DNA of 64,000 nucleotides. It comes from Telmatactis stephensoni (lineage: Eukaryota; Cnidaria; Anthozoa; Actiniaria; Isophelliidae). Position numbers and translations under genes: made by a program. The notes under the pieces were generated by a model that was not told the origin of the DNA, searched no databases, and worked only from the letters and a program-made list of their open reading frames with translations. This document shows positions 60,501-64,000 of the stretch, piece by piece. The stretch lies in NCBI GenBank assembly GCA_029948255.1, contig JALIZF010001877.1, forward strand, positions 434,001 through 498,000. The letters are read 5' to 3'. How positions within the stretch are numbered: position 1 is the first letter of the stretch; the number at the start of each line of letters is the position of its first letter.

Positions 60501-63244
60501 CCTATCAGAAACTCTATGGATATGACCTACTTTTAGAACTCTGAAATTCAGCTCATGCTACTAGTGAATGCAATAAGTCTAGTTTGGAGATCATCTGCCA
60601 CATACAAAGGAATAATTATTAGAATGAGGCTACATGCTAAAATGTTTGTCTTGTTATGAATGACTGAGCTTTGTACACATAGCCTCGTCTTGATTCCTTT
60701 GTATGTGGTAAGTGAAGTGTATCTCAGAAATCGGCTAATGATGAGATGGTGGCAGCAAGATATTTAAATGTGGTTCATTTCATACTCAGTAATAGTGAAC
60801 AATCGGCACTGTATAGCCAGGTAACAGTCTGATGTAAATGATAGTTGGGGTCAAATAGAAACAGATGAAACATTAGCTTGAACATTGCTTGAATTACATA
60901 GAGTAGTTTCAGGCAGCAGTTCATACTCAAAATGTTTTCGTTGCTTGACGACAGCACGTACAAAGTCCATTCAGAAAGGTTTTCATGTCCGAGAATTGGA
61001 CAGCTTAACGGAGAATCAATGAAAACTTTCCAAGCAAAGCAGTACAATACAAAATGTGGAAGGAATAAAAAATTAACTATCAGCATTTTCCCGTCTAACA
61101 TCCAAGAGGCATGATCTCACTAATGTGAGAAGTTGTAACTCTAATTTAGTCATATTGTGTAGTTCCAGAAATTATCCATTCCCTCTCTGCCCCCCCCCCC
61201 CCCCCTCACCCCACCCACCCAATTTGTGAGTGAGTGAGTGAGTGAGTGAGTAACTCATTTGCATATTCAAGCCCTCACTATAACTCGTGGATTTGCAATC
61301 CACAAGTTAAAAATTTCCTCGCAGCCCTTAGGTTGAATTATATAATTAATATTTATAAATTAAAAATTAAAAATTTCATCATAATAGAAGAAAAATACCC
61401 TATAATATTAATGCATGGCAAATAGTGAGACTTAGCTCTCTAGACAATCGTAAGACAAATGCTGTCAATCCCTTTTTTAAGCCGCTATTCTGCTCCCTTT
61501 CACCTGGACACGAGTGAATGCACGTGTGCGTCTAGTTTCTATGAAATTTAAATGGTTTTCCAACTTCTATGATTTTTTGATGTTTTAATGTGAGCTTACT
61601 AGTTTTGACAGTTGATCATTGTGAAGTGTACCTCTATCGATCTGTCAATTGCACTCTAAAAATTCAAGACAAACTTCAACTTGTAGTAGTAGAACAAGTA
61701 GTTTGGATCCATTTGGATTTCTAATTTACCTTAGAGTATTGAATTGTCTCTGATCAGATAGGTCATGGTAAAGTCATGTTAAGGTCATGTTAAGGTCACA
61801 GTAGGGTAACAGTAAGGTAACGGTAAAATTATAGTAAGGTACTGGTAAGTGGTCGACAATGGAGTTACCAACTACTTACCATATGGCACAGATTGTTCAC
61901 TATTACCTACACACCCATAAGAAAACTGCTGTAAAAATTTGCAGTTAGCTGATAATATATTTTCACCAGCTTGAGGTAAATATTCTGTGATGGAAAGTAC
62001 CCGTGTTTAAGCAGCTGTAAGTTGTGTTAGTGTGCTAGTGTCAACTTATTTGTTGTAAACCTTTTCTCTGCAGCAAAAGGTAGCTTCAGTGTCTTCATTA
62101 GACCAAGTGGCAGTGTCATCAGTTGACTTAGACATAGCAACTACAGTAGAAGATGAAGTCAAACAAGGCAAGAAGGAGGCCCCACCCTCAGCTAAAGGTC
62201 CACCAAAACCCCCAGGGGGAGGGGGAGCAGCAAAGGGGTCTGTTGCTGGTTTTGTTTCTGCTGTAGACCAGCCAACAGTCTCTGCTGTTGATCAGGATAT
62301 TGCTAGATCTAAAACCACTATCAAAGAGGTTGATGAACCATCAATTACAGGTTTGTTATTAAAATCCATTTGTATGCTGCTGATAATTTCAACAGAATGA
62401 TGTAAAATGAGATTCTGAGGATGTTCATTGAGAACAAAAGAATACACAGATTTTATATTATTTTATGTGTGTTATTAAACCTTCATATTTCCATCTGACT
62501 TATGCATCAAAAAGTTGTGATGTTTGAGATTGAGAAAATGATATTAAAACAGCTGCAGTGAGCAACAAGCAAGGGTGGCCGAGCAGTGAGAGTGCCCATC
62601 TGCTATCCTCTGTGGTCGGCCTACATGTAGGTTGGACTTCTGGATGGTGCATCACATGTGACTTGAGTTTTGTTAGTTTTCTCCCTTGTTTAAGGGTTTT
62701 TCTATGGTCCTCCAGTTTTCCTCCATCACTAAAAGACTGAGAGTTGTATGCATAGAATATTAGAATGTAGTGGTAGTGTGTGTGTGAGTACAGTGTAGCC
62801 CAATTGGTGCGCAGGTGCTAGAAGACATTGAACACTTCATAAATAAACAGTAATATTATTATGAACACTAAACTTGAATGAAGCAAGTAGTTTATTTTAT
62901 ATAATGACACACACACACAAAGAAATGCTAGTTGTTAATATATTATTAAATATTTTTCAGAATCTGCCCGGCCCCACTCCAAGGAAGAAGTGATTCAGTC
63001 CAAACCAATTGACACCAGTCTTACTGAAAAGGAACTAGAAAGTATGGTAGACCAAACTGCTATGGAGGTTTTAGTGGTTGAAGCATTAGTATTCTTAAAG
63101 CAAGCTGGACAACAAGCAGTAGTTGCACAGGAACAGGCAACTGAATTGTTGTTAAACCACATCAAACATTTAAAGAGTGCTTTAGAGATGGACAACCAGG
63201 GAAACATCAAAGAACTAAGTAAAACAGTCATTAAAACTCAAAAG
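57540..63244 (+). CDS. IMMT: MIC60/mitofilin, first five exons (partial)
   Basis: Core subunit of the MICOS complex that shapes cristae junctions in the inner mitochondrial membrane. Exons 57540-57611, 57789-57856, 60085-60379, 62074-62350 and 62961-63244 join in phase for 332 residues and continue off the right edge. Residues 1-46 are a basic, Ser/Thr-rich presequence (MYRAVRTKQISLLKPVSK). Residues about 50-74 form the membrane anchor with a glycine-rich GGTIALLTGGGLVGGALLY, followed by FRKFVNQSLPIIE. A low-complexity region then repeats an SxxDQ/VD-DIA pattern, with a PPKPPGGGG stretch. Exon 5 starts the helical domain (LEVVEALVFLKQAGQQ-like). An in-frame ATG at 57462 exists, but the 57540 start gives a better targeting peptide. 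The long coiled coil and C-terminal mitofilin signature lie outside the window. Confidence 0.93.
57911..58148. mobile_element. MITE family 'ACCTGTCAATGTTAA', copy 2
   Basis: Ends CACCTGTCAATGTTAACCCC and GGGGCTTGACATTGACAGG. A G homopolymer of about 19 bases lies near the left end. The interior CATACCCAGGGGATATTTGA and GAAATGTGCTGGTAGCA matches 40330-40566. It is in MIC60 intron 2. Confidence 0.85.
58149..59074. other. MIC60 intron 2, nothing recognised
   Basis: No exon with both splice sites and compatible phase was found; exon 2 and exon 3 already join in phase. Confidence 0.5.
59075..59806. mobile_element. MITE family 'TGTAGTTCCAGAAA', long copy 2
   Basis: Ends TGTAGTTCCAGAAATTATCC and GGATAATTTCTGGAACTACA, each next to a C or G homopolymer of about 14 bases. 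The interior is about four times longer than copy 1. It contains further GGAATTTCC/GGGGGTAGGGGG blocks. No duplication of flanks is visible. Confidence 0.85.
61158..61202 (+). mobile_element. MITE family 'TGTAGTTCCAGAAA', one-ended fragment
   Basis: TGTAGTTCCAGAAATTATCC followed by a C-run; the other end is missing. A (GTGA)n microsatellite follows at 61226-61252. Confidence 0.75.
61762..61852. repeat. Short degenerate GTAAGGTAAC/GTCATGTTAAG repeats
   Basis: Eight or so 10-12-bp direct repeats in MIC60 intron 3. Several contain GTAAG, resembling 5' splice sites. Confidence 0.7.
62571..62865 (+). mobile_element. tRNA-derived SINE (candidate)
   Basis: Starts GGTGGCCGAGCAGTGAGAGT, an A-box-like segment. 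It contains TTAAGGGTTTTTCTATGGTC and CCAGTTTTCCTCCATCAC, like the central block of several metazoan SINEs. It ends CTTCATAAATAAACAGTAAT with ATT units. It is in MIC60 intron 4. Confidence 0.6.
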
Positions 63245-63327
63245 GTAGGTCTTTACTTTGACAATAAACAATGTACTGTCTTGTTTATTTGTATTTTCTG
63301 TCCTAATGGCGCACCATGGTTTGGTAT

Positions 63328-63797
63328 GTAAGAGGAGATTTTTTTCAATATTGAGCAATAATGGCGAGAAGTGCCAAAAACTAGACCTTCGTGCGAGTTT
63401 TAATCCAAATTTTCATTCTGGATTAACACTCAAATCATTTTTCTACCGGTTAAAAACTGATGTACCAAGATAAAATACCTGTTTAAAACGGATTTTTAAA
63501 TTGTAGAAAGACTTTTTCTTGAAGTTGTGTTTGAATTAAGCTTTTTCAAGCTAAATATAATGAATTTACATATTAATAGCAAATGATCAAATGAAGGCCT
63601 AAATCTCATTTTCAATCCAAATTTTTGCTTTGGATTAACAATTTTATTCAACTTTTATCAGCCAAAAGTACTTTAACTTACAAACTTGTACTTAAACTTT
63701 CTGACAGAAATGATTTTGGTTTTGTACAACAGCTATTCTTCAACTCGGGAGTATTTGTCATTCACTGCTCAAATTTGAAGAAAATCTCCTCTTAAAC
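63328..63797. mobile_element. MITE-like element with inverted ends, 470 bp
   Basis: Ends TAAGAGGAGATTTTTTTCAA and TTGAAGAAAATCTCCTCTTA. Two internal direct repeats (AATCCAAATTTT..., GGATTAACA...) lie at about 63402 and 63615. It lies in the MIC60 intron after exon 5. Confidence 0.78.
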
Positions 63798-64000
63798 TCA
63801 TCGGCTGAGATGAGCTTGGAGGTAGGTGCTTCCAAACTGTGGCGGGAGCGCGCAGCCCGCCCACAGCAAGGAGGTAACCATGGCAACACAACCTCGGTCC
63901 ACCTCCTAGCACCTGTCACACTGATATGATCAGTGGAATTATTTGTACTTACCTATCTTTTACTTACCCAAGAGGAGGGAGGGTGGGAACACAGCAAAGC

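Overview
The window looks like about 64 kb of an AT-rich, intron-rich animal nuclear genome. There are no bacterial-style operons. Genes are split into many short exons with standard GT-AG junctions, and the phases join exactly wherever I checked them. The spaces are packed with hairpin-forming (foldback or MITE-like) elements, microsatellites, a minisatellite, LINE fragments and tRNA-derived SINEs. Exon structures close to those of vertebrate orthologues, together with this repeat style, suggest an early-branching animal. My best guess is a cnidarian such as a coral or anemone; that assignment is inference, not proof.

From left to right: (1) 1-11210, minus strand: the first ten exons of a PDE5/PDE11-type cyclic-nucleotide phosphodiesterase. 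Both GAF domains are here, and the catalytic domain lies off the left edge. (2) 11.2-24.5 kb: no host gene that I recognise. It holds tandem duplications, a 20-bp minisatellite of about 43 units, a MITE with a 9-bp target duplication, LINE 3' ends, a SINE and two large foldback elements. One foldback carries a short cysteine-rich reading frame. (3) 24549-29622, minus: a complete eight-exon YKT6 SNARE of 198 aa. It is head to head with (4) 30294-31035, plus: an unrecognised four-exon gene of 135 aa. (5) 32831-37874, minus: an intact four-exon, 853-aa protein that I read as derived from a Mutator-type transposase. It has an extra N-terminal region, a long acidic linker and a C-terminal zinc knuckle. 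(6) 39613-44440, plus: TMEM127 (243 aa) with a C-terminal PPxY motif. (7) 45.0-53.6 kb: a gene desert built from a large degenerate palindrome, a near-perfect 1.76-kb palindrome with TTAA ends, a 747-bp inverted-repeat element with an 8-bp duplication and a split 22-bp minisatellite. (8) 53680-57110, minus: a complete eight-exon uracil-DNA glycosylase (303 aa) with a PCNA-binding box. It is head to head with (9) 57540-63244, plus: the first five exons of MIC60/mitofilin, running off the right edge.

The host genes are ordinary, conserved single-copy functions: cGMP/cAMP signalling, membrane fusion, endolysosomal signalling, base-excision repair and mitochondrial cristae. The two head-to-head pairs probably share promoters. 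The more unusual content is the transposase-derived gene, several mobile elements whose junctions can be resolved to the base (9-bp, 8-bp and TTAA duplications), three foldbacks that share an apex sequence but have unrelated arms, and microsatellites or minisatellites that form splice-acceptor-like sequence.
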